Of a stretch of 64,000 bases of DNA, positions 48,060 to 61,300 are shown in pieces; position 1 is the first letter of the stretch; each line of letters begins with the position of its first letter. The DNA lies in NCBI GenBank assembly GCA_018389105.1, contig JACATO010002131.1, forward strand, positions 620,001-684,000. Reading direction: 5' to 3'. Under the pieces are notes generated by a model. The model did not search any database. It had not been told where the DNA came from and was given only the letters and a program-made list of their open reading frames with translations. The stretch is from Nautilus pompilius. Lineage: Eukaryota > Mollusca > Cephalopoda > Nautilida > Nautilidae. The position numbers and the translations under genes were made by a program.

Positions 48060-49890
48060 GCAGCAGTACCTACAAAAAAAAAACAAACAACAAAAGAATC
48101 TCGAGTTTTTGACAGTTGAGAATCACGCTGCTTTTTCTACAGTTGTGCGGAGAAATCTTTCACGATCTTCATAAACTTTATACATTTGAAGTCTCGCTCT
48201 TCGTCAGTCGACTGAACAACAGGCGAGGAAGGAGCTACCTGGCGCATCCGCATATTTACCTGCTTTCTTTTAGAGCGCCCGGGAAAAGCACACCCAAAGA
48301 GAATGGGTTTTTTTTTTGCTTGTAGCATCGGCTGAAGACTTGACAGCCGTAATACGACCGAACAAACAATTTCTGATTGTCTCAAACACCTTGAGAAAAA
48401 GTTGGCACCGAGCTTCTGGGTGATGTAATATCCAGTAACCGCGTGGCCAACGCACACCCACTTTTTTCTTCTTCTTAAAGAACGAACGTAAAAAGAAAAC
48501 AACTTTACAGGGAGTAAAGGTAGTTCAGGTAATTTACTTGCATTCCAAAAGCGTTCAAGCGGAAATAGCATCCACCAACAACAACAAAAAACCTAAATGG
48601 CAAAGACAACGAAGGTCAGGCCGTGGGAAATCTTAAATCTGTTAGTAAAACTTACAAACATCTCTTCATCTGTTTTATTGCAAAATTAGCTAAACCAGGG
48701 ACTTCTAGGGTACACTTCAAAGAAGAAAAGTTACGTGATTTACGTGATATTCAACTCGAGATATGTGGGTTGACGACCAGTTATTTATACGGTTGTCACA
48801 GTTACCTTGCCAGCTCAAGGAATATACGAAAACACTCAGGTGGGTTTTTTTTTTGGAAAATGCAATGCCAGCGGGAATTTACATACTTTCACCTGTTTCA
48901 TTCTTTAAACTGTGTTCTTAATTAGTAATTTTTGCAAATCAAAAATGTTGACATATTCGCTCCAAAACGTGAAACTTATGTAGATAGCAAATGTTTCCTG
49001 TGTCAGTGCATCTGACACCGTACGGTCAGATACATTCTACATTTGAAGGGAATTGGATGTAAACAGAAAATGCCGAACAAAACATTTTAAATATTTTTTC
49101 AGACGTACGCCTTAACAGAAGAAATCTCATTTATATATAGCGCATTAGCTAATGGCACCCTTTCCTGTCCTGTTTGTCTGCGCGCTATGTATCGTTAAAC
49201 AACAAGCAGTTATTCTAATTTGCTTTTATAAATACATTCCAGCAAAATATTTTCTATCGGCAAGACTACATTTACCTTACGTAAGTAAACAAATGGAAAA
49301 TACTGTTATCTAAAAACAACAACAACAAAGAACTGTTTTAGCACACAGCAGCTCAGATCTCGTACTTTTCTGTGCCGTCCATTGATCACCCACCATCAAG
49401 GCTGACTGTTCTCCGTTAATTATGCGCCTGCCTCTCTAAAGAAGTTTGGTACATCAGTAAAAGAGATTCCTTTCGCTAGACGTGTGCCAGATAAGGTAGG
49501 TTTACTTTAGATTCTTAAGTATATAATGCAGGCGATTTTTTTCTCACATGTACAGCGTTTATGGTCTTAAAATGTCTATTCAGCTGCACTACGGCCGGTG
49601 TCTGTTGTTGTTAACCTCATCCCTGTAATTCCGGTTTATCTGACATCGAAATAATGCCCACGCCTTGTACGACCTGAAAGAGTCTCATCACATCAAAGTG
49701 CGCACCTTTTCTCAAGAAATACCGTTAAGAAGAAGAAAGAAGTTGCGAGAAGGGTCTACAGCGAACACGCGCCAGTCCCGCCAGCAGGAGGTGAAGAAAC
49801 GAGGGAAAACATTCCAGTATGCTGCGTTTTCTCCAGCAGGTCGAAGATCTGCCCTTCCGGGAGATAACGACCGCTCCTTGGGCGCGCTCT
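48060..49890. other. Noncoding intergenic stretch
   Basis: No protein family, tRNA or rRNA recognised. ORFs here are short and overlap on both strands. Confidence 0.55.
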
Positions 49891-49898
49891 CCCGCAGT

Positions 49899-49916
49899 CA
49901 GCAGGGGGCGCTGGTG
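49899..49916 (+). promoter_or_regulatory. CTCF-like motif
   Basis: CAGCAGGGGGCGCTGGTG matches the core of the bilaterian CTCF consensus (CCASYAGRKGGCRS) at nearly every position. A second looser core (AGAGATGGCGCTGC) follows at about 50,171-50,184. Function is inferred from motif only. Confidence 0.4.
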
Positions 49917-50210
49917 GGCTCTCGGCAATCTCGCCACGCCTGTTGTGGTATCGCCGCCTGGTTTCCAACAGACCGCGGTATTAACAATAATAAAAACAAC
50001 AAAATAAACAGAGCCACGAGGAGGAGAACCAAGAACAGGCGAAGAATGCGGGATGCCTGCGTTTTCACATCACCAGAGAACACACAAAATCCCGAATGCG
50101 GTTTCTTCACATAACTGCCCTGTTTCCGGACCAATGCATGCGTACGATCAACTAAACTTGTTTCCCTACAAGAGATGGCGCTGCGAGAAGGCTGACACTG
50201 AATAGACGAC

Positions 50211-50232
50211 GTCACGTGAATCTCTATAAAAG
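50211..50232 (+). promoter_or_regulatory. Possible promoter: GTCACGTGA plus TATAAAAG
   Basis: A palindromic bHLH-zip site (GTCACGTGA, 50211-50219) preceded by GACGAC sits six bases from a canonical TATAAAAG (50225-50232). No downstream gene is recognised; the ATG at 50236 meets a stop within a few codons. Confidence 0.3.
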
Positions 50233-50848
50233 CCATGGTAAATAAATAAATAATACAACAACAAAACAATAATAATAATAATAAATTATAACTCAAGTTT
50301 TGATCCTCTGTAGTCAGAAATTAGAAAAAGGTCGCAGTCTTTACGGTAAGCGATCAGGTATATGAAATTGTATTCTCAAATCTACCAGCGGAGATCGCAT
50401 TCTAATAATAAAGTGAACCGTTTTTTGTTGTTATTTTAAACCATCACATTAAGAAAAATCTTATTGTCAATAACTCCCGTTCAAAGTTTTATTCAAAGCC
50501 ATTGCTGTCCAAATTGGCGTATTTACCACGTGATCATTCGCTCAGGAGACCGGCCACGACTCAGACTAATTCCTGACAGCAGACGAAGTTCCCAAATTAT
50601 TTCCTCAGTGAGACTCGCAGTGACAAGTTATGGCAACTTCAACGTCCAGCGACATCGGTGCGAGCTGCAGGCGCGCGCGCCCTGGTAGGGTGTTCTGTTG
50701 GGGAATGCACCCAGGGAACAGTTTGAAAAACCAAACTGCGAAATAATGCATCTCGAGGTGCCGGTATGGGTGCGAGGAAGTTGGTATCGGGCAGGCAACA
50801 CAATGAGATTACATGATATAAATATTCACACCACACGCTCTCCTCGTC

Positions 50849-51325
50849 TCACACACACACTCATTCACACACTCACACACTCATTTCACACACACACTCA
50901 TTCTACTCACACACACTCACTCACTCTCACTCACTCACTCCTCGCTCACACACACACATCACACACTCTCACTCCCACAACAGTCATCACACCCTCTCAC
51001 TCACACACACTCTCTCACTCACTCACACGCTCACACACATTCACACTCTCACTCACTCACACATTCACACTCACTCACTCACCACGATAGCTCTCTCACC
51101 ACACACACTCATCACACACTCATCACTCACTCTCTCACACACACTCACTCCCACTCTCCACACTCTCCCCTCCTCTCTCTCACACACACATTCACACACT
51201 CTCACTCACTCACACTCTCACACACACATTCACACACACACACAACTCTCACTCACACACTCATTCACACTCCACTCACACACTCACACTCAGTCAACTC
51301 TCACTCCACACACACACACACACAC
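50849..51325. repeat. (CA)n/(CTCA)n microsatellite, about 480 bp
   Basis: A long interrupted run of CACA and CTCACTCA words. It causes spurious Ser/His/Thr ORFs. Confidence 0.95.
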
Positions 51326-51329
51326 CAAA

Positions 51330-52125
51330 AGCAACAAAAAGCTCAAAAACGCATATCGCAAGTAACGTAAATTGTCTGAAATTGTCTGGCTTCACAACCT
51401 CCTCTGTCCTTGCGGATCGCGGCTCCTAGTTTAAGAACTGCTATTTCTCTTCAGTATCCTGTCGTGCCGTTTATCAGCCTACCTTAGCAGTTTTTAATAG
51501 CAAGGCCATTAGCACAAGTTCTAGATTACAGTAACCGATACGTTGCAAAGTCGGTTTGTCCTGCAAGATCGTGAGCTGCCCGTGACAGGTGAAAAAAAAA
51601 GGTGACGACTTCGCGTTACAAAGAAAGCGAAACAGTCTCATGTCCTTTCTTTCTTTAAATAAAAACAGCAATAACAGACGCTGACAATTCAAAAGTAACA
51701 AAAGAAACGAAAGGAAATAAATAAATAAAGGAGAAGCCGTTTCCCGGCTAAATGTCTAGTTAATAATAGCATTCTTTCTCAATTATAACCCGTTCTTGGC
51801 GCTGGTCGGTCGAACAGGATCAGTCGGTCGGGGATAGCGCTCACAGCAGCTCTGGCGTTGGCGTACACTGTCCGGATACATCCAGCGGTATACCAAGTAA
51901 GACAAGTATCTTCATCCCCTTTTTTTCTCCCGGTTTTTGCTCGCTTCATTCCGTTTTGCATCTTGCATCAGCTTCACAAGTATTTATAAAGGGTATCTAG
52001 AAAAATATATAATCTTGCGCAAATATTGCCGCAGAAATTAGCAGAATCCATTAGCGCCTACTATTGATTCGAACCATACTCTGAGAGGAGCCCCCTCCCC
52101 GGACGCCAGGTAGTTTGGTTGCTTA
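51330..52125. other. Noncoding spacer between two microsatellites
   Basis: Nothing recognised. Confidence 0.5.
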
Positions 52126-52127
52126 AC

Positions 52128-52383
<256 letters not shown>

Positions 52384-52399
52384 CTTCCACTCTCGGTAA

Positions 52400-55300
52400 A
52401 CACACGCCAGCAGAAAACAAAATTGGTTTACCTGTGAACAAAAACGAACAGAAATCCCGAAAATTTTGACGGAACTTTAACCCTTCCCGCACAACAGTAG
52501 CAAGGAATCAGACCCCACGCCACTCACACCTTCACTTCCACCCGAATGTTCTTTAAACATGGTCTTAGTTTATGCTGAATGTTTTCCTAGCGAGAAATTA
52601 ATTAGCAAAGCTGTTTAATTAATCTGGTAAAATTGTTCACGGTCCGCTGACAGAGTTGGTACGGAGGCGGCGAGAGGACAGATGTACATTTTGAAATCAC
52701 TGTTATAAAATATGGGGGGGGGGTCTCGAAAATAGTTAAACGTACATTTCCGCTTCGTTGATATTTTGCTAAGAAAAACAAGATCATATTCTCACCTTTA
52801 ACCTTGCAACAAATAACTTATTATGTAAGAGAATCGTGTACGAAGCTATAGGCTCCAATCCCCGTTTATTGTACGTAATCATATTTAATTGGAGTATCAG
52901 AAAAATCTCAAGAAAACAAATTGAATTTAAAGGGGTAGAAAGGAGCCGGACAGCAGGCAGGTTTGGGCAGGTCGGGATGATGTTAGAGAGACCTCTAACA
53001 AATGTAAACATCCAGCTGTTTCTTCCCTAGCATTCTTCATTGATTCTGCGCTCGAGCTTATTGTTGATGCCTAAGAAATCTTTGTGAAAACATTTGAATA
53101 ACGATGTCAAATAATTTATTAAAATTAATTTAGTAGCAAGCACAAATATATACTAATAGGTTTCTTAGTCTATTAAATCTTTCAGTAACACACCGACTGG
53201 TCATTACTCAGCAATTTTGAGTAAAAATGAGATTTTAAAGAAATATACTTGTAGATATTCTCCATTATATCGTCAGCTGCGTTCTGACAAGAAATTGCTG
53301 TGCACAAGGTCAAAGCTGTCAAAAAACACGACCCTAACCCAACCGATACTTTCCCCCCATCGGCACCTTTGCATTCAGGAGTTCCGCAATGTCTTTTTAA
53401 AGAAAGCACTGAACATTTTTACTTTATATATTACAATCTCTGAATACCGGCTCATTAAGCATTGATTCTCCCACACCTGTAATTTGTGGGAAAATGTAGG
53501 AGTAAGCGGGTCGTAATAGCGATGTTTCGGAAATAGCGAAGCCAGAACAACAAACTTTTCGGTGATGAGGAGACCAGTTCATTAATAAGCGATCAGTGTA
53601 TGGCGAGGTCAACGAAAATACAGCTTATTTAATATCGAATAAGATGTTATATCCGATGTTTTACAGACAAAAAACAAACAAACAAACTTTTAGCACTAGA
53701 ATTGTGGAACGAATGCAATATTTTCTACATAGGTGGTATGAGACAGCTTGTGTGACGCAAGGAACCATCCCAGAATTAAGGCGGCACGAACTCTGGCATA
53801 GCCGAGCAAATGCCTGGTTACGCTCTCGACAAAATACACTTAACCTGTTCAAGGGTTCAAAATTATCGAAGATGCGAACAAAAATATCCGCACTGGCTTC
53901 GGACAGCGGACTGACGGTATTAAACGATTCGCTAGAAACTGGTTATTTCTTCGAGCATCTTCTGATCGGACTCTACTGAGAGCGGCGATAGCCCGACGAG
54001 AGACCAGATGCATGCGAATAACTCCAGCAGGTCAGCAAGCGCAGACTAATAAGGAAATGCACGATACTAATTGGCATTTCCACCTACGACTGATGCCAGA
54101 CTAACCAACGTAATCCCAATGTTCCTGCTGCCCTTAGACATCGCGACCGGTAGCCTCCACCACCGCAGATTGACACCTGCTATTCAGCATTAGAAAAGTT
54201 TTGCATTTATAATTTATATCTAAAGAAAGTATCCTGCTTGTTTGATTTTTGCCATTGCATTCGACGACTGTAAGCAGACCACGGCGTTTTTAGTTTGACC
54301 TCGGTACTCAAAGGTTTTGATGTCGAGCTATATACGTTTAAAACCTCCCCGCCAAATGAGTTACCTGGTGGTTAAAGACGTCTCAAGAAGAGACTTCACA
54401 GAGAGGTGCTTTGTGGAACTATATTCCACGGAGTTCTGCTCGAGTCGAATCAAGACAAAACCTTCACGATCCTAGATAATACCAATCCTTTTGTGCAGTC
54501 GACTAATCCTACAAATACACGTCTAGGCACAGGCTGGTGCTGTATACCCAAGACATTATTTAATCAGTTTTGGTTTATTACTCGGAGTAGGGGACACTTA
54601 GGACAGGCAAACAAAATAGTTACCGATTTTCTTTTACATCCTGAGTAATTTCTAACTAATATTTAATGGCATCAATAAATATGTTTGTATAAGGGTAACT
54701 AGCCCTTTTCAGAGTAGGGTTAAGAACTTAATATTAAAATTTATTAGAATAAAAAAGACACGTGAAATATTTAGTTAGCTTTTATATTAGCTAACTGTTC
54801 CATGTGTATACGGAAATATTTGTGCCTACATTCCAAATTCAGTTCTTTTCTAACTACATTTCTACTTGTTTTTACTATTGTCTCTTTTTCTGATGCAAAG
54901 CCACGAATAAATATTTCTGAATGGCGCTTTTGTTATCGGTCTCTCTCTCTCTGCACTGGGGGCATACACAGACAAATGAAACAGCGAATCGATCAGAAAA
55001 TAACTGTAATTCATTTTTAAAAAAGAAAAAGGAGCTGACAGAATCGTCGATTTAAGATTTCTCTATGGTAATAGAAACTGCGAACAAGATCACCTAACTT
55101 TTGGGGGTGAATAAATTAAGCCTGTAAATGGCTAGGAGTCGTCATTCGGTGCTCCTTTGAAATTTGCAGACCGTGCTGGGAAAGGCGCGGTCGCCATAGT
55201 TCTGATTTACGCAGCGAGTTAAATGGAAATCTAACGGAGAACAAACAATAACAATAATAATTAAAAAAAAAAAACAACTTCTTTCCAGTCTTAGTTAAGT

Positions 55301-58300
55301 CATGGGCAGGAAATCTAAAAGAAGCCCTATTTTCACTGAAAGTATGAATGCATAGAAATATGTTGTGTGTAGTTCTAACCTATGTACACCTATGGCTGTA
55401 AAGAAAAGCGTATTAACGATAAAGAATTGGAGACTTTATATCGAGCAATATGAACCAGGAAAAACTTATATAAGTTAGAATCTATTATTGTCAAACAGCG
55501 GAACTTAACCTCTAATAAATTCCATATAGTTTTAGTTTTACCCATAACGGAACGGTTCATTCGTGATAATATTAAAACTGCAAAGTGCGATTACATGATG
55601 GTCGATATCAGCGTTCTGCACGTTCGATCAATCAATCAAGTTATACATATTTGATTTGACAGCAATTTTCAAACCACAATAAAAAAATCCGTAATTACCA
55701 CGCAGGCTGAAGGTCGAAAAAGTTCGCATCATGTTTCTTATATCCGGAGTATCAAGTGGTGCATAGCTGATTTAGGAGTGGGCGACTCTTTGCTGATTCA
55801 AGTATACAACGTATTGAAGATGTGGATTCATTAAAAAAAAACAACAACAACAACAACACAACAACAACAGAGTCTCCACATTTACTAGAGCAGAGAGACG
55901 AAACAGAACCAGTCGATCACCGCCGACGCTAACATGACGATAAAACGTTCAGTTCTCGGAAAATGGGAGAGGATGAGAAGTCGGACAGCTACTGCGTCCA
56001 GGGTCGTTATCTCTCTCGGCACCACCGATTTGGAACCTCTTTCCAAACTGGTGTGATCTACGAAGAAGACTGGGATCAATCAACGGAGATGCTCGATCCA
56101 CCACAGAAGGCCGTAGTTGGGTTGCTATGCACCAGAGCGGCATAGCAACGTATTTTAGAAGCGCTGCCGTAGCGACTACGTGAGACCAAAAAAAAATAAA
56201 TAAAATGTACAGAAGCCTTTTGAAGTTTTGCTTGTTTTAAGCAGTCCACGAGCTCCCGTAAACGGTCCTTAAATGACCTGGATAATATGTCTGCGTCACC
56301 AGACGAGAAATCTGGGTGGCGGCGTCTCCAAGAGTTTCAAAGAGCCATGTCGCGTGTATTGAAACTGCTCGTTCTCTAAGGCTTTTAAAAAAAGAATATC
56401 CTGTACAATGCAAACATCGATCGATCGTGATGGCACGCGTAGGCATTTGAACCAAAATATAACTGTGGTTATAGGGGGAGCTTTTCGGTTCCTTTTGAAC
56501 TCATCTTATCTTTCTTTCTTGGGTGTAGCCTAGAAGCAGCGACCCTCCACCGTGATCACAACACGACTCCACTACAGGCTACATCCGTCACTTCAGGCGG
56601 CGGCTCAACACAGATTTCTCACAGATGTCAACGTTTCAATACAGTGACTTTTCCTGTTGATAATCAGCCCCATCTTTCCCATTATCCAGCATGACGGACA
56701 GGAAGTAACGTCAGTCTCCTCAAAATGATGCGTCAAAAATGCATCAGTGACTAATAAGATTGCCGAACGTCCAGAAACTAAGAACGGTAGAGCTTCCGCC
56801 CGTTAATTTAGTCTTGGAGTTTTTATTAAGTTGGTCCTTACGTTGTTTCCCTTCCCAGACAGCGCGAGGTAGTGGATTTTAAACCGGAAAAATAAGCTTG
56901 CGTTTTGTTGTGAAGTTGGAATTTTGTTTCCTAGGTTACGATTTCCATCTGAAATTGAACCAAAGTTCTTTGCATATTTTGAAGAATGAAGATAGAATAC
57001 TTGTACTATGCATCATTTATAAATAAGTTTGTTGTTGGCTTTAACTTATCCAGTGTGAATGAACACCTGCCATTTTAACGCGTCATTTGAAGAAAGGAAA
57101 AAGAAATTTAAAAGTTGGAACTCTACGTTGCAAGGCGCCATTAGCGCACAGATCCTTTGCGATAAATGGTTAACAGGCAGTCTGGGTCGGGTGTTAGCGG
57201 CTGACCGACTTGTGAGAAGAGCCCCCACATGGGGAACGTGCTCCGAATCATCGAATTGATGTGAAGTCAGCCTGAAAGAATCTCTTCGTTTGTTTGCCGT
57301 GGCTTCGCCAGAAGTAGGTTGTTCAAGATTTAACCGGCTTTCACAGCGAAAGTAGGACAGCGTGATGAAGAAGAACCTCATTTAAAATGGACACCCTTAA
57401 AGCAGATTTGTGCACAATGATTTTTTAGGAGAGAGAGCAGGATACGCACTACTCCATTATTAACGGACATGAAAATCGACAACCCACAAAACGACTAAAT
57501 AACAGAGATAATCTGCTTAACAAATTTCGTTGTCATCATGCTGAAGAAAGGAAGGCGGTGTAATGGCGTTAAATAAATCTTTAAGGAGAGTTCCAACAAA
57601 ATTTACGTGAAAATTTGTCATGTCCCGTGCGCTTTTCTGTCAGTTAGGGTGGTGCCCAACTTCCACGCTCGGCCAACCGATCTTGATCCAGCACTGCGTT
57701 TGTGTGCGGGCGATTGCTTCATCGTTTTAATCCTTGCTTTGTATCTGAACATCCACTTTTTCGATCAATAAATCCTCGTTCATTAAACTAATTCTTGTAG
57801 ATTTTTTGAGGAACAATTTTTCGCTATGTTCATTTAATCCTTACTCACATGGTTACAAATATAACCAAAACAAGTATCGAAATATTAACAAACCAATCCT
57901 AGCCTCCCAACTTAACAGGTAAAGATGGTGGACTTAAGATAAATGAAATAATATATTTTCAATGCGTCATTCACCACGAGATGCTTCGTAAATGTGCTGT
58001 GGACTTGAACCATATGGTGAGGACAGCTGTAACTTATGTAAAGTTTATTTGCGCTAGGGGATTAAATCACTGACAGTTTATTTCTCTACTTGAAGACATC
58101 CATGTGGAACACACATGTTTTGACATGTTCATTAGCTTAATTTAGAAAAAGTGATGAAGACAGTGTGGGAGATGAAGGAAGAAATATACATGTTCTTGGA
58201 AATGAAAGATGAAGATTTCTCGCAACTCTAAGATATAGATTGGCGCTGTGGACGTTATGGGATTTAACTGAGTTGAACCTGAAACTTCAGGGCAAAGGAG

Positions 58301-61300
58301 CGCATACACATGAACTGTATTCAATTCAGCATTCGAACTCAAGCTACTTCTGATTTCGAGACAGGTAAAGGGTAACTTGTTTTCATATTTCTTAACTTTT
58401 CAGAGTGCTCTCCGATAGGACTGACAAGTACAGCGAGATGCTGAGTGTAGTACACGAGAATTTTTGCCGTTTGATGGCACCGGGAAAACTGGGGAACTGA
58501 AGCTGCTGTCATTTACATTCGCCTTTGACTATGACAAATCTCCGGAGACGGAACCTATTTATCAATTTACAGCGCGATTCACCTCTCAAAGAAGAAAAGT
58601 TTAATTCTGGGAGAAAAGGCAAATTTCACTCATCACCGCGAGCCTTTGACATGAAAGTTTCGGGTTTGGTTTCACCCAAGTTTGAGTGAACGTTTTTGTT
58701 GATGAACAGCAATAAGTCGAAGATGAGACCATAAATGACTGATAATCATGTAAGAGCAGCACTGGCGTATCTTCCCATCAGAATTGACATCTGACATTGG
58801 AAAACTCGTAAAAACTGCAGAAAGATGCACACGTCCCACTGAGATACTGGTACAGACAGTTACGAGTTTTATTTTGACTTTCTTATTTAGAAAGAAAAAA
58901 AGGGAGATACCAATAAACAGGTAAAAACCCTCATACCTTTGTTCATATGGACGAGACCGCGCAAATAAAATTCTATATTACTGTTATTTTTTTTTTTTTA
59001 AAAATAAATTGTGCGCACAACCCGTTTCCTGTTATAAATGGCTTCTCCAGCTTAATCCAGTTAGGGAAAGGAGTGCCTCTACTCAACCTGGCTCGGCCCG
59101 TCACGAGGTCCTTACAGGTAACCCGCAAGATGAATGGTCGCCCAGTACCGCTTTAGCAGATCGAGTCTCCAGGTGCCGTTACTAAGGATCTAGAATTTGA
59201 TTAACTGCCACAGAGTACACGACCTTACACAGAAAGGGTGTGCCGAAAAGCTGGAAAGCTATGAACAGACTAATACAAATCTCGTTGATTTAATCTTTGA
59301 GTAACTTTACCGCTCCTGTGTCGGAAGAAAAACTCTGATAATAAAAAAATCACACACAAGTGGTACATTTGCCTAAAATTAAATAGCAAACATTCTGAAA
59401 TAAAAGACGATTATGTAATGTTCATGATCGAACCGGTGTCTGTTTCTGGTGGGTGCGAATCCATGCGACAAAAATCACTCTGGCTCAAAAACCTGCATGC
59501 GCCAGTATTTCAGATCTACTGAAGTACTATGCGATACTGATAAAAACTTAACGTTAATGACCCGTTACTCACAGAGATCTACCCATCAATGTGGGGTGAT
59601 ATTAATATTCAACAGCATTAATAAGAAACCTACACAAGATCCTATCCGTATCTGAATAGTAAGAAGAGACCGGGCGTGTAATTCGGCATAAAGAAGGACT
59701 GGACCGACGATCAAGACGTTGCTGAAAGTGAAAGTGAAACAGACATGTGCCCTCCCTTTCAACTGACTGTTCGAAAACTTTTAGTTCTGGACGGGTTTAT
59801 AACTGCGGGCTTGGTTGACAGATATTCCATTCCAGATCGAGTTTCTGAGCCGCACCCTTCCCGTTTTTAGAGAGTACGTGGATTATTGAGCCAGGACGCA
59901 CAGGTCAGTCGGAAAAATAGGAACTTTAGATGTTTTTTTTTTTTTTAAATCGTTTTATTCTCGATATATGTCGCCAATTCGACAAATTTGTCTATAATCC
60001 AAGGCTTTGTCCTAACGTGAATTCCGTTTTATTTACCATTAACATATTTGTTTTCATTCGTGGAAGAATATGTTTGTCTTTTTTTTGGTTGTTGTTGTTG
60101 TTTGGACATGCATCTGCGATGCAACAAGAATATATCTTTTCGACAGCGAGTTTCGAGCGGGTAGGGCATTTAGATGGAAAGGAACTGTTCTGAAGCGCAA
60201 AATGACCAGGAAACAGTCTTGTCTTAGTTACCGAACACAACAAGAAGAAACCGTATAATTTTGTTGCGCCCTGCTTTCAAAATGTTGATAAATAAGAAAA
60301 AAAATTGTTCACTCTTCAAACATCTTTTGAGTTTGCGCCTCCGATTTTAAAATAATTTTTTACTTACTCAAAATATTTTAATATTTGCTTTTGTGTGAAA
60401 CTCCTCCTCCTCGTTGTTTCTCTTTCGTTCAGGGATAACGGGAAATTCTCTCCATTCCCCGGACGATTTCTAATCGGGCGAGTGCCGAATAGATGGTCAT
60501 ATAATGAGATTTAAAGCAGATTACACCATAGAAAAGTATTCAAGAAGATTGAAAATTTTAAAAGGAGCCATATTTCTTAAAATTAATGTTAATAGACATT
60601 TTCACTACATTTTTGTACAAATTTCCATGTTAAAGTTAGGATTGCAATTACTGACTCGAGTTTCAACTCTTCAATCAGCATCCCGAAAACAGTGTACATC
60701 GCGTAAGATCGCCCACATACATAATCGGCCCATACTTATTGATGCAGTGCCACTTCTAAGGTGGATGCCACCATGTCCTATGCTTTTCTACAACAGGTCT
60801 GCTTCGAGCGAAACCGGTTTACTATATAGAACTGTTCCTAGAATAGACGGAAGTTGGGCAGCCTACATTGGTATCAGGTCAGCTGCAAAATAGAGTCAGA
60901 TGTTTTCATTTTAACCCTAAAGACTTTTGCTGGTTTCTGGATATTCTAATTAAATATCTGCAATTTTGAAAGCGCCCACTCAGTTCCGATAAATATGGAT
61001 AAAGAGTGATACCTGACGGGTGAAGGACACGCATTCTAGTTTCAGCAGCAAAATTTCTTCTCTTTAACAGAGCACTAGACCATAGCTGGGTGGAGGTGCG
61101 TCTAACGAGCCAAAATTGCCATCCCCGACTGCGTTCAGAGAGTGGACACGGTAATGGGGCACATGAACCGCCCCGGTACAGACAAGCGAAACCTTTATCT
61201 TGCAAGCCTACATTAATTTATATAGTCCAGGAAATCTGTTATTTAAAAAAAAGGAGAGAGAGAGAGAGATAGAAACAGAGCTACTCGCACTAAAGGGCAG

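Noticed and set aside
49665..50114. 149-codon plus-strand ORF rich in Arg, Gln and Asn
   Set aside because: No domain, overlapping ORFs of similar length on the other strand, and simple AAC/AAT repeats inside; coding status is not supported.
50849..51325. Ser/His/Thr-rich ORF over the CA tract
   Set aside because: It is a microsatellite translation, with no flanking coding signal.
53596..53979. 127-codon ORF
   Set aside because: It has no recognisable motif, no neighbouring exons or splice-linked reading frame, and the length is within chance for this composition.
60504..60893. 129-codon ORF
   Set aside because: No domain or signal recognised; isolated and not supported by splice sites.
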